A stretch of DNA of 34,881 nucleotides from contig JAQBWV010000046.1 of the NCBI GenBank assembly GCA_027624335.1, positions 1-34,881 on the forward strand, in the 5' to 3' direction. Source of the stretch: Planctomycetota bacterium (GTDB lineage Bacteria > Planctomycetota > Planctomycetia > Planctomycetales > Planctomycetaceae). Shown piece by piece: positions 9,112-16,466 of the stretch; positions within the stretch are counted from its first letter, which is position 1, and each line of letters starts with the position of its first letter. The position numbers were made by a program, and so were the translations under genes. A model generated the notes under the pieces. The model was not told the origin of the DNA. It worked only from the letters and a program-made list of their open reading frames with translations, and did no database searches.

Positions 9112-10041
9112 TCAGCGTCGCGAGTCGCTTCGTTCTGGTTCGGCGAGCGCTTCATAATAACGCCGAATCATTTCTTCGTATCGGGGCAGCAGAGTTTCAC
9201 TTCCCACGTTCAGGAGTCGCTCGCGCATGGCAGGGGGAAGATGTCCCCAGACTTCGTCGATCAAGGCCCGGCGTCGAGCCAGGGCGGCAGCACGTTCCTG
9301 AGCCTGTCGAAGGTTCTGCTCCGTGGACTCGCCCGCCTTTCCTGCTTGCGGTCGTTCGCCGGGGCGGGAGGCAGAATCCGCACCGGGTTGATTCTGCTGT
9401 GTGTTTTGGGGCTGAGGTTGCGGTCCTGGTTGTTGATCCTGTTGAGGATTCTCATCTGATGAGTCTGAAGACGGTGGGGGGCCAGGAAGCGGACGGTTCT
9501 GGAGTTTTTCAATCAGCAGATCAATGTTTGAAACGATGCTGGTCTGCAGTTTCTCCGTCTCCTCGGTAAGGCTTTTATTGTCGAGGCGACGACTGACCTC
9601 ACGCATCGCCTCAACGGTTTCATCAAGTTCATCGGCGAGTGGGAGCCGGCTTCTCGACGTCAGTTGTTCCGGTCCTGGTTTGCCAGATTTGTCAACGGGC
9701 AACTCAAGGTCGAGGGGAAGGTCGGGCAGCAGGTCACGGAGCAGCTGGCGGTCCAGGTCTGAGCTGCGTTTTGAGAGTTCCTGGTCGTCGGCGGACTTCG
9801 CGAATGGCGGGACAACCTTTGAAGGTGGCACTGATTGAGTTCTACCGGCCGTTGCCCCGTTCGCATCAGTCGAGACCACTATTTCACGCGGTGGCATTTC
9901 GGACGCAAATGCTGCATCGAATGGAGTCAACAGTCCGACGGCAATCGTCAGACATGTGACTGTGCGCCTGAAAACTGTGCGACTGAAATCGCATTCACAA
10001 TGTCTCAGGCCTGCCTGACCGCTTTGGTGCTGTCTGTTCAT
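9112..10041 (-). CDS. Secreted Pro/Gln-rich protein with C-terminal W-LP-RRYYE module
   Basis: A 309-residue protein with no family I can name. It has an Arg-containing n-region and a hydrophobic stretch (about 27-47), consistent with a signal peptide ending near AFA-SE. A charged region follows, then a helical segment (about 130-185), a disordered Pro/Gln/Asp/Ser-rich linker (about 185-230) and a conserved-looking C-terminal module (about 263-305) with VWGHLPPAMRERLL and RYEEMIRRYYEAL. The same module ends the protein encoded on the minus strand at 32060-32475. ATG 10041 has GGAGAGGA about 8-10 bases upstream. It is probably exported and envelope-associated; function unknown. Confidence 0.7.
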   Translation of the reverse strand: MNRQHQSGQAGLRHCECDFSRTVFRRTVTCLTIAVGLLTPFDAAFASEMPPREIVVSTDANGATAGRTQSVPPSKVVPPFAKSADDQELSKRSSDLDRQLLRDLLPDLPLDLELPVDKSGKPGPEQLTSRSRLPLADELDETVEAMREVSRRLDNKSLTEETEKLQTSIVSNIDLLIEKLQNRPLPGPPPSSDSSDENPQQDQQPGPQPQPQNTQQNQPGADSASRPGERPQAGKAGESTEQNLRQAQERAAALARRRALIDEVWGHLPPAMRERLLNVGSETLLPRYEEMIRRYYEALAEPERSDSRR

Positions 10042-10509
10042 GATCTGGAGTCCTCTCCGTCATCGTAAGCAAAGCTGCGATTGTTCAGCACAAGTGGATT
10101 CTCCTCGGCATCCCGGTCGGCGCACAAGGCTTCCTGCACATCTGGATCCAAATGGGTGCGGACTGCTCAGTCCATTGGGACGCTGGGGATTTGCCGCTTG
10201 AGTATCCGCAAGTGGAAGCGATGAAAGTCCCCGGGACCCATCCTAAACAGTCATCGTACAGCGAGAGAGCCGTAACGAGCTTCCTGCCCAGAGATCTGAT
10301 CTGCTTTAATGTCACCCTTGACGATCCTCCGCGATGGGTCTTCGTGACACCTTGAGACACACCGGGGATCGTCGATTTTCCCGAACGCCACATCGCCAAT
10401 CGGCTGAGATGCGTAACTCACGACGACTACTCGATTTACCTGTCGGCCATTGCCGCCAAGTGGCGATGTCCAATTGATTGGCCCTGAACAACCAGAAGCG
10501 GAGACGAAG
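10042..10509 (+). other. Intergenic region, no confident gene
   Basis: 468 bases between the divergent genes at 10041 (minus) and 10510 (plus). One plus frame is open from about 10044 to 10355 and reads fairly protein-like in places, but it has no supported start (the first ATG, 10152, lacks a ribosome-binding site). The region should hold both divergent promoters; I could not pick a reliable -35/-10 pair. Confidence 0.4.
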
Positions 10510-10866
10510 ATGTCCACTATTAGTCTGTTGGAACCCGGTGCGCGAGTGTTGGTGGTTCACCGGCGCCTGTTCGAACGAGATGATAACAGGCTGTTTGTCG
10601 GCGAAGTCGAAGCGATGAACGACGGCGTGTTTCGCACAACGGGATACACATTCGTACGAGACACCCTGGGCGGCACGATTCGACGGAAGTCCGATCCTCG
10701 CACAAAGCTGCTCTCACTGACGTCAGGCACTCTGATCGTCTATGTCTTGCCGGCAGAACTCGATCTGAGTCGCGTCGAGATTCAATGCGAAGAGACAGAA
10801 GTGTGGCTGACCGATGGCAATGACTTCTCAATGAATCTTTCGGAATGGACACACCGTTCACACTAA
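10510..10866 (+). CDS. Conserved-looking small protein of unknown function
   Basis: 118 residues from ATG 10510, with GGAG six bases upstream, so the start is well supported; a TTG-initiated extension to 10450 is not needed. The protein is soluble-looking, with no signal peptide and no membrane segment. It appears mostly beta: LLEPGARVLVVHRRLFERD, FVGEVEAMNDGVFRTTGY, then RRKSDPRTKLLSL, GTLIVYVLP and a closing VWLTDGNDFSMNLSEW. The alternating hydrophobic pattern and Gly/Asp turns suggest a small beta-barrel, but this is inference. The flanking intergenic regions are long, so it is probably transcribed alone. I do not recognise a named family and assign no function. Confidence 0.72.
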   Translation: MSTISLLEPGARVLVVHRRLFERDDNRLFVGEVEAMNDGVFRTTGYTFVRDTLGGTIRRKSDPRTKLLSLTSGTLIVYVLPAELDLSRVEIQCEETEVWLTDGNDFSMNLSEWTHRSH

Positions 10867-11445
10867 GAGTCCGTCCGGAATTCATTCCGCTTGCTTTGCA
10901 GTGATTCGTGTTGCCGGCATTTGTCGAGGAAATTGTCGTTTTCTGAAAAAAACACCAGCGGAGTTCAAGTTTCCGGGCAGAGTTGGCAACCATGAAACCA
11001 CGTGATTTCGTGGCTCTTATTTCCAGAGAGACTCTCAGCCCACGACAGAGGCACCCGCACCACTTCCAGATTCTCGAAATGGTTGAACGTCTCGTTGAGG
11101 CGAGCGTTGTGTCTGGATTCTGACGCATCCATGTTCGCGTCTCCCTGGCCTGCATGTGAGCACCGTCTGATCGGGTGGACTCGATGGTACAAGGCGGGGA
11201 AGCACAACAGATTTTTCTGTTCCGCGCGAATCCAATTCATCCACGTGCACCAGGCCAGGGCGAGGCTGGTTCTCCGTCATTCCTTGCTTCCGCAGCTCAC
11301 ATTGTCACGCGAAATCGCCAGAACTATCATCCGACCCTGCGGGCGGCACGGATGGCGCGTCTCGAAGTTCTCTTGCTGATGTTTTTCGGTCAGATCACGA
11401 GCTTCGAGTGACTTGTTTCGAGTTTCAACAGCAATTGCAATCAGG
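10867..11445 (+). other. Intergenic region, nothing convincing
   Basis: 579 bases between the small unknown gene and ispF. It contains a weak 5-bp hairpin (CCACG/CGTGG, 10998-11013) and a 43-codon ATG frame at 10992-11123 (MKPRDFVALISRETL...) with no ribosome-binding site. No transposase, RNA or terminator was identified. Longer open frames on both strands have compositions unlike the neighbouring proteins. Confidence 0.4.
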
Positions 11446-11949
11446 ATGAGAGTCCCGCCGCTTCGGATTGGACACGGTCACGACAGCCACCGCCTGGAAG
11501 CAGGTCGATCGCTGGTTCTGGGTGGCGTAACCGTTCCTTTTGAACGCGGTCTGGTCGGACACAGCGACGCCGACGTTCTGCTGCATGCCATCACGGATAC
11601 TCTGCTGGGTGCTCTGGCCCTTGGCGATATCGGCGATTGGTTTCCGAATACCGATCCACAGTGGAAAGACGCGGACTCCGCCGTTTTTCTTCGTGAAGCA
11701 GTCAATGCGGTGCAGGAACGTGGTTGGCGCATTGCCAATCTTGATTGCACGCTCTTTGCTGAACAGCCGAAGCTCGCGCCCTGGCGAAAGCAGATTCAGG
11801 AGAATGTTGCCGAGCTGTTGGGTGTCTCGCCCGATCAGGTAAATATCAAAGCCAAGACAGGCGAGAAAGTCGGGCCGATCGGACGGGGCGAGTCGATCTC
11901 TGCCGACGCCGTCGTGCTGCTCTATCGCGACGCGACAGACTCGACGTGA
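11446..11949 (+). CDS. ispF: 2-C-methyl-D-erythritol 2,4-cyclodiphosphate synthase (IspF)
   Basis: Catalyses formation of the cyclic diphosphate in the non-mevalonate (MEP) isoprenoid pathway, as a trimer in the cytoplasm. 167 residues from ATG 11446, a typical family length. The metal-binding signature is present: GHGHDSHRL with Asp13 and His15, and His47 in VGHSDADVLLHAITDTLLGA. DIGDWFPNTDP (61-71) and the C-terminal KAKTGEKVGPIGRGESISADAV block also match the family. A TTG at 11413 would add 11 residues with no family counterpart. Long non-coding DNA lies upstream; cysS follows after 90 bases on the same strand, so joint transcription is possible. Confidence 0.95.
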   Translation: MRVPPLRIGHGHDSHRLEAGRSLVLGGVTVPFERGLVGHSDADVLLHAITDTLLGALALGDIGDWFPNTDPQWKDADSAVFLREAVNAVQERGWRIANLDCTLFAEQPKLAPWRKQIQENVAELLGVSPDQVNIKAKTGEKVGPIGRGESISADAVVLLYRDATDST

Positions 11950-12039
11950 AGACCGAGGCACAAGAACGCAAAAGTGATCAACGAGTAGACCTCGTGCAGT
12001 TTCTCATTCAGCCACAATTCTCAACTCAACGATTTGACT

Positions 12040-13599
12040 ATGACCCTTCGCATCTACAACACATTGACTCGTGAAAAAGAAGATTTCGCTCCCGTAAACC
12101 CTGGCAAGGTCGGCATGTATCTGTGCGGGCCGACGGTTTACAAACCAGCCCACATCGGGCACATGGTTGGCCCGGTGATCTTTGACACGATCAAGAAGTA
12201 TCTCGCCTACCTGAGCTACGACGTCACCTGGATCGTCAACATCACTGACGTCGACGACAAGCTGATCAACAAGGCCAACGAACTGGGCCGGGACGTCAGC
12301 GATCTCGCCCGAGAGATGACTCAGGATTATTTCGAGAATCTCGCGACGATGGGCGTCGATTCGATCGATCGCTTTCCCTACGCAACCGAGCATATCCCCG
12401 AAATGCTCTCGATGATTGCAACCTTGATCGAGAAGGGGCACGCCTACCCGCTGGATGGCGACGTCTACTTCCAGGCCGAGCATGACGACGATTATGGCAA
12501 GCTCAGCCACCGCAACATCAACGAACTTGTTTCCGGCGAACGCGTCGAGGCGGCTGACCGAAAGAAGCATCCGGCTGACTTCGCGCTGTGGAAGGCTTCG
12601 AAGCCGGGTGAACCATCATGGGAAAGTCCCTGGGGGCCGGGACGCCCTGGGTGGCACATTGAATGTTCCGCGATGAGCATGAAGTATCTTGGCGAAACGC
12701 TCGACATTCATGGCGGCGGACTCGATCTGCTCTTCCCGCACCATGAAAACGAACTGGCACAGTCCGAATGCTGCACCGGGAAAACGTTTTCAAAGTACTG
12801 GCTGCACAACGGTCTGATGCAGGCCAGCGGTCAGGCCGGGAAAGTCGGCGGGCAGCACGACAGGCATGGCGATGTCCCGGACATGGACGCTCAGGTTGCG
12901 GGCAAGCTGGCGGGATCTGCCGGAGCGGAATCCGTCAAGACGGCGGTCTTCTCGAAGCATCACCCCGAGACTGTTCGATTCTTCCTGCTGGCCACTCACT
13001 ACCGCAGCCCGATTGATTTCGGAGACGAGCGAATCGAAGAAGTCGATCGGTCACTCGAAGGATTTTATCGACTGATTGAAACTTTCCAGCGAATTACTGG
13101 TCAGGACTTTTACAGCCTTTCCACTTCTGCGACTCGGGAACAAGCCTGCAGCCTTGAAGGCGAGCCGTCGAGCTTCCTCAGCGAAGTAAAAGCGCTTCGC
13201 GATCGCTACTACGAATGCATGGACGATGACTTCAACACCGGCGGAGCTGTCGGCGTCCTGTTCGATCTGCGAAAGACTATCAACGGTTTCGTCAACGAAG
13301 CGAAACTCGATGGCGCCGGAAAGTCGGACGGGCAGAACATGGCGGCCTTCGTCTCGGCGGCAACAGTACTGAAAGAGCTGGCGGGAATACTTGGAGTCTT
13401 CCGGCAACCGATTCAGTCGGGGCACGGCGGAGCCAGCGACGAACTGGTTGAAGGCTTGATGCAACTGGTGATCAGCCTGCGAGGAAGCCTGCGAGGCGAG
13501 AAAAACTGGCCACTCGCTGACAGGATTCGAGATAGTCTCAACGAACTGAAGATCACTCTCGAAGACCGACCCGACGGAACGCTCTGGCGGCGAGACTGA
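12040..13599 (+). CDS. cysS: Cysteinyl-tRNA synthetase with degenerate KMSKS loop
   Basis: Charges tRNA-Cys with cysteine (class I aminoacyl-tRNA synthetase). 519 residues from ATG 12040; a TTG six bases upstream is the only nearby alternative. The zinc ligands that select cysteine are present (Cys29, Cys209, His234, Glu238), as is HIGH (38-41) in PTVYKPAHIGHM, and GGGLDLLFPHHENE is intact. The odd part is the KMSKS region. After HNGLM there is an insertion of roughly 20 residues (QASGQAGKVGGQHD...), and at the expected place the sequence reads KLAGS (289-293), so the second lysine of the motif is Gly. The anticodon-binding helical domain follows (about 335-519). There is no second cysS in the window, so this is presumably the functional enzyme. 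Confidence 0.94.
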   Translation: MTLRIYNTLTREKEDFAPVNPGKVGMYLCGPTVYKPAHIGHMVGPVIFDTIKKYLAYLSYDVTWIVNITDVDDKLINKANELGRDVSDLAREMTQDYFENLATMGVDSIDRFPYATEHIPEMLSMIATLIEKGHAYPLDGDVYFQAEHDDDYGKLSHRNINELVSGERVEAADRKKHPADFALWKASKPGEPSWESPWGPGRPGWHIECSAMSMKYLGETLDIHGGGLDLLFPHHENELAQSECCTGKTFSKYWLHNGLMQASGQAGKVGGQHDRHGDVPDMDAQVAGKLAGSAGAESVKTAVFSKHHPETVRFFLLATHYRSPIDFGDERIEEVDRSLEGFYRLIETFQRITGQDFYSLSTSATREQACSLEGEPSSFLSEVKALRDRYYECMDDDFNTGGAVGVLFDLRKTINGFVNEAKLDGAGKSDGQNMAAFVSAATVLKELAGILGVFRQPIQSGHGGASDELVEGLMQLVISLRGSLRGEKNWPLADRIRDSLNELKITLEDRPDGTLWRRD

Positions 13600-13730
13600 G
13601 TGCCCTTTGGGACAGTGATCCTCTGACAGAAATCAAACAGGAGAACGCAGAGAAATTGGAGACAGGAATCGAACGCATCGTCGGTTGCCTGTTCAAGCCA
13701 TTCATCCTCAGAAGTCGCTGGTTTAATGAC

Positions 13731-14303
13731 ATGATCGAACCTGCATCCAATCGGCCTCCGCCTGCGGTGGCATTGCCGCGAGTTGTGCGGGTTCTCGGTA
13801 TCGATCCGGGCCTTAATCGAACGGGATATGCGATTATTGAGAAAGTCACAAAGGGAGCGGTGCTTCGCGAGGGGGGAGTCATTCGCTCAACGAAGGAGCT
13901 GGCACTTGCGGAACGTGTTCACGAACTCGCCTGCGGTCTGCGGGAGGTTATTGCAGAGATGAAACCTTCGGTCATGGCGATCGAGCAGGTATTTTCACAC
14001 GTCGCCCATCCGAAGACAGCGATCCTGATGGCTCACGCACGCGGTGTGATTCTGCTCGCCGCCGCCGAAGCGAAGCTGCCAGTCATTCACTACACGCCGA
14101 CTCAGATCAAGAAACTGCTCACCGGAAACGGACATGCGACCAAGCTCCAGATGCAGTACGCGATCCAGCACGAACTACACCTCAAGCAACTGCTGGAGCC
14201 GAATGACGTTGCCGACGCTGCCGCTGTCGCGATCTGCCATTACCACAGCGTGAAGCATGTCATCGCCGACGTGCAGACGCAGTCTCAGGTGCCGAACGAG
14301 TAG
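13731..14303 (+). CDS. ruvC: Crossover junction endodeoxyribonuclease RuvC
   Basis: Holliday-junction resolvase that cuts four-way junctions delivered by RuvAB. 190 residues from ATG 13731. The four acidic catalytic positions are visible: Asp25 in VLGIDPGLNRTGY, Glu85 in AIEQVFSH, and Asp159/Asp162 in EPNDVADAAAVAICH. The conserved YTPTQIKKLLTGNGHATKLQMQ segment is also present. A TTG at 13656 keeps the frame open with a poor leader, so the ATG is preferred, although its ribosome-binding site is weak. ruvA and ruvB are not adjacent. The gene is followed by an 889-base gene-free stretch with decayed mobile elements. Confidence 0.95.
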   Translation: MIEPASNRPPPAVALPRVVRVLGIDPGLNRTGYAIIEKVTKGAVLREGGVIRSTKELALAERVHELACGLREVIAEMKPSVMAIEQVFSHVAHPKTAILMAHARGVILLAAAEAKLPVIHYTPTQIKKLLTGNGHATKLQMQYAIQHELHLKQLLEPNDVADAAAVAICHYHSVKHVIADVQTQSQVPNE

Positions 14304-14359
14304 CAACGCGTCGAATTTCATCCCAGCATTAGAACTCTCCGGAGAATCGCGGGAATGAT

Positions 14360-14610
14360 ATGCGAGATCGGCAAGCTGTTTGGAACCGCACGAATCAACT
14401 CTGGCTCGACAACTCGGGAAACGAGAGTGACGACCAGGGGGAGCAGTTAGATGAGGTCAAGGATGCGGAATTAAAGACATCTCGCGTGTGGGCGATTCGC
14501 GAGCCGTTCCACTGGTTCTGGCACTACGAGTGTGCGCGACCGCGAAGAAGTTCTCCTGTTGCGGGTCCTCGTGGAGTTGTCTGCAGCCAGTGAAGAATGT
14601 GGCGGGATGA
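14360..14610 (+). pseudogene. Decayed ISL3-type transposase fragment
   Basis: An open stretch (14360-14593) reads RTNQLWLDNSGNESDD, then VKDAELKTSRVWAIREPFHW and FWHYE. This matches the characteristic LWL-N-pe, then lKtaRaWaiKe-f--FW-Y segment of IS204/IS1001/IS1096/IS1165 (ISL3) family transposases. Similarity fades after FWHYE; the -1 frame continues with AKKFSCCGSSWSCLQPVKNVA (14542-14604), which resembles the next family segment (a-kFf--W--W---s-l-pvk-va), so a frameshift is likely. No start, no catalytic core and no terminal inverted repeats are present. The family call comes from remembered motifs, not a database search. Confidence 0.55.
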
Positions 14611-14670
14611 TAAAAAGTAGCTGCCGAACGTTCTGACATGGTTACGCCCACTATGGCCCCGGCCAGGTAA

Positions 14671-14790
14671 GTCCGAGAGGCGCTCAAGCCGAAGCTTCAT
14701 GGTCACTATCAGTGCTACGGAGTAAATCACAATCGGTCGAGCCTGACGAAATACCGTGAGGCGACGATTCGCATGGTCATGCGCTGCTGA
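14671..14790 (+). pseudogene. Remnant of a group II intron reverse transcriptase/maturase C-terminus
   Basis: Between two stop codons the frame reads EALKPKLHGHYQCYGVNHN followed by RSSLTKYREATIRMV. This is close to the segment of group II intron-encoded proteins (LtrA type) that reads roughly lr-klrGHy-YYGv-gN---l--fyr-v-r. Only about 40 residues survive; the upstream polymerase domain and the intron RNA are not recognisable, and the frame is closed by TGA at 14788. A dead fragment, by inference. Confidence 0.45.
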
Positions 14791-14830
14791 GGAGATGGCG
14801 ACCACGTAACTCAGACTGCAATCCTTGCAG

Positions 14831-15001
14831 ACATGCCGGAATGTGTGGTCCGAATTGCAAACTTCATCAGCAGCAACTCACTTCGCCGACACTCCTGCAT
14901 CCAACTTGCAGCTCAGGCGAAACGGAACATCCTGCAACGTTGCCATCATCGCCTGCGTTCGAAACATGATCGTCCAATTCAACACAACACCCAGAATCTG
15001 A
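14831..15001 (+). pseudogene. Possible remnant of an IS110-type transposase C-terminus
   Basis: The frame ending at TGA 14999-15001 reads LRRNGTSCNVAIIACVRN then MIVQFNTTPRI. It resembles the end of IS110/IS116-type transposases (r--Gkp-KvAlvAcmRKll--lNam-r). The match covers only about 28 residues and no DEDD or serine-motif region is present. A more conservative reading is unannotated intergenic DNA. Together with the two preceding fragments it suggests repeated insertion and decay between ruvC and glyA. Confidence 0.35.
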
Positions 15002-15192
15002 CTCCCTCGGAAAACTCCGCCTAAGCTCCAGCCTCAACTTGGCAATCGCTACAGTCGCTCTGCGATTTGGACGTGATGCAACGTGCCCATCGATGTCAGA
15101 ACAGTGGCGTCTGGCCCAGGCAGGGGCTATAAGGCCGCCCTTGTCGCATCACCTGACAATCACGTTTCATTCGCTATCAGACCGGCAGAATC

Positions 15193-16434
15193 ATGAGCCA
15201 TCTTCAGCAAACGGATCCCGATATCTGGGCCGCCATCCAGCACGAAGAATCCCGTCAGAAAGAGGGACTCGAACTGATCGCGTCCGAAAATTACACCAGC
15301 GCTGCTGTTATGGAAGCGGCTGGCACATGCCTCACGAACAAGTATGCAGAAGGCTATCCGGAGAAACGCTATTACGGCGGCTGCGAAAATGTCGACGTGA
15401 TCGAGTCGCTGGCTCGTGACCGGGTCTGCGAACTGTTCGGAGCCGAGCACGCCAACGTTCAGCCACACGCTGGCTCGCAAGCCAACATGTCCGTCTATTT
15501 TACGGTCCTCAATCCGGGCGACACATTCCTTGCTATGAGTCTCGATCACGGCGGACATCTCACTCATGGATCGAAGGTCAATTTCTCGGGCAAGATCTAT
15601 AACGCCGTGCCGTACGGCGTAAGGAAAGATGACCACCGCATTGACTTTGACCAGGTCGCGACTCTTGCCCGGGAACACAAACCGAAACTGATCGTCGCCG
15701 GCGCGAGTGCGTACCCTCGCGAAATCGACCACGGGAAATTCGCCGAGATCGCTAAAGAAGTCGGCGCGATGTTCATGGTCGACATGGCTCACTATGCCGG
15801 GCTTGTCGCCGGAGGAGTGCACAACAACCCGGTCGAGGTCGCTGATTTCGTCACTTCAACCTCACACAAGACATTGCGAGGCCCACGATCTGGCTTTGTG
15901 CTGTGTCGCGAGGAACATGCGAAAGGCATCGACAAGACCATTTTTCCAGGCATGCAGGGTGGCCCGCTGTGTCACCTTGTCGCGGCGAAAGCCGTCTGTT
16001 TCGGCGAAGCTCTCCGCCCTGACTTTACTGACTACGCAAGACAGGTTGTGACGAACGCCAAAATTCTGGCGGACTCACTGATGAGCGGCGGAATCTCGAT
16101 TTCTTCCGGTGGCACGGACAATCACCTGATGTTGTGTGACGTCACACAGATCGACCTGACCGGCAAGATCGCCGAGCAGGCACTCGACCGTGCCGGCATC
16201 ACGGTCAACAAGAACATGATTCCGTTCGACCAGCGGTCTCCGTTCGATCCGAGCGGCATTCGCATTGGAACTGCGGCGTTGACGACTCGCGGCATGAAAG
16301 AAGACGAGATGCGGAAGATTGGCGACTGGATCCTTGAAGTGCTCCGCAACGCCGACAACCACGACATCGTCGGCCAGGTCCGGGAAGAAGTCCGAGACTT
16401 CGCCCGAGGCTTTGCTGTTCCGGGCGTCGCCTGA
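15193..16434 (+). CDS. glyA: Serine hydroxymethyltransferase (GlyA)
   Basis: PLP-dependent enzyme interconverting serine and glycine with transfer of the one-carbon unit to tetrahydrofolate. 413 residues, the usual bacterial length. It shows [11 protein letters not shown] (26-36), [13 protein letters not shown] (51-63), [19 protein letters not shown] (186-194), and the PLP lysine Lys226 in [15 protein letters not shown] 15193 follows the leader GGCAGAATC with only a weak ribosome-binding site. The 190 bases upstream, between the IS110-like remnant and the start, hold no clear riboswitch or promoter; a TATAAG at about 15131 lacks a matching -35. The 5-formyl-THF cyclo-ligase gene elsewhere in the window removes a known inhibitor of this enzyme. 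Confidence 0.97.
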   Translation: MSHLQQTDPDIWAAIQHEESRQKEGLELIASENYTSAAVMEAAGTCLTNKYAEGYPEKRYYGGCENVDVIESLARDRVCELFGAEHANVQPHAGSQANMSVYFTVLNPGDTFLAMSLDHGGHLTHGSKVNFSGKIYNAVPYGVRKDDHRIDFDQVATLAREHKPKLIVAGASAYPREIDHGKFAEIAKEVGAMFMVDMAHYAGLVAGGVHNNPVEVADFVTSTSHKTLRGPRSGFVLCREEHAKGIDKTIFPGMQGGPLCHLVAAKAVCFGEALRPDFTDYARQVVTNAKILADSLMSGGISISSGGTDNHLMLCDVTQIDLTGKIAEQALDRAGITVNKNMIPFDQRSPFDPSGIRIGTAALTTRGMKEDEMRKIGDWILEVLRNADNHDIVGQVREEVRDFARGFAVPGVA

Positions 16435-16466
16435 GGTCACAGCTCGCTGCGTGAGCCGCGGCAAAG

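Noticed and set aside
10044-10355. Open plus frame with partly protein-like sequence (KWILLGIPVGAQG, ATG at 10152)
   Set aside because: No ribosome-binding site, no recognisable family, and it begins inside the leader of the divergent gene. Possibly a relic, not called.
10992-11123. 43-codon ATG frame MKPRDFVALISRETL...
   Set aside because: Plausible composition, but no ribosome-binding site and no context; too short to support.
15100-15192. Possible riboswitch leader of glyA
   Set aside because: No conserved glycine, SAM or THF riboswitch core could be recognised in these bases.
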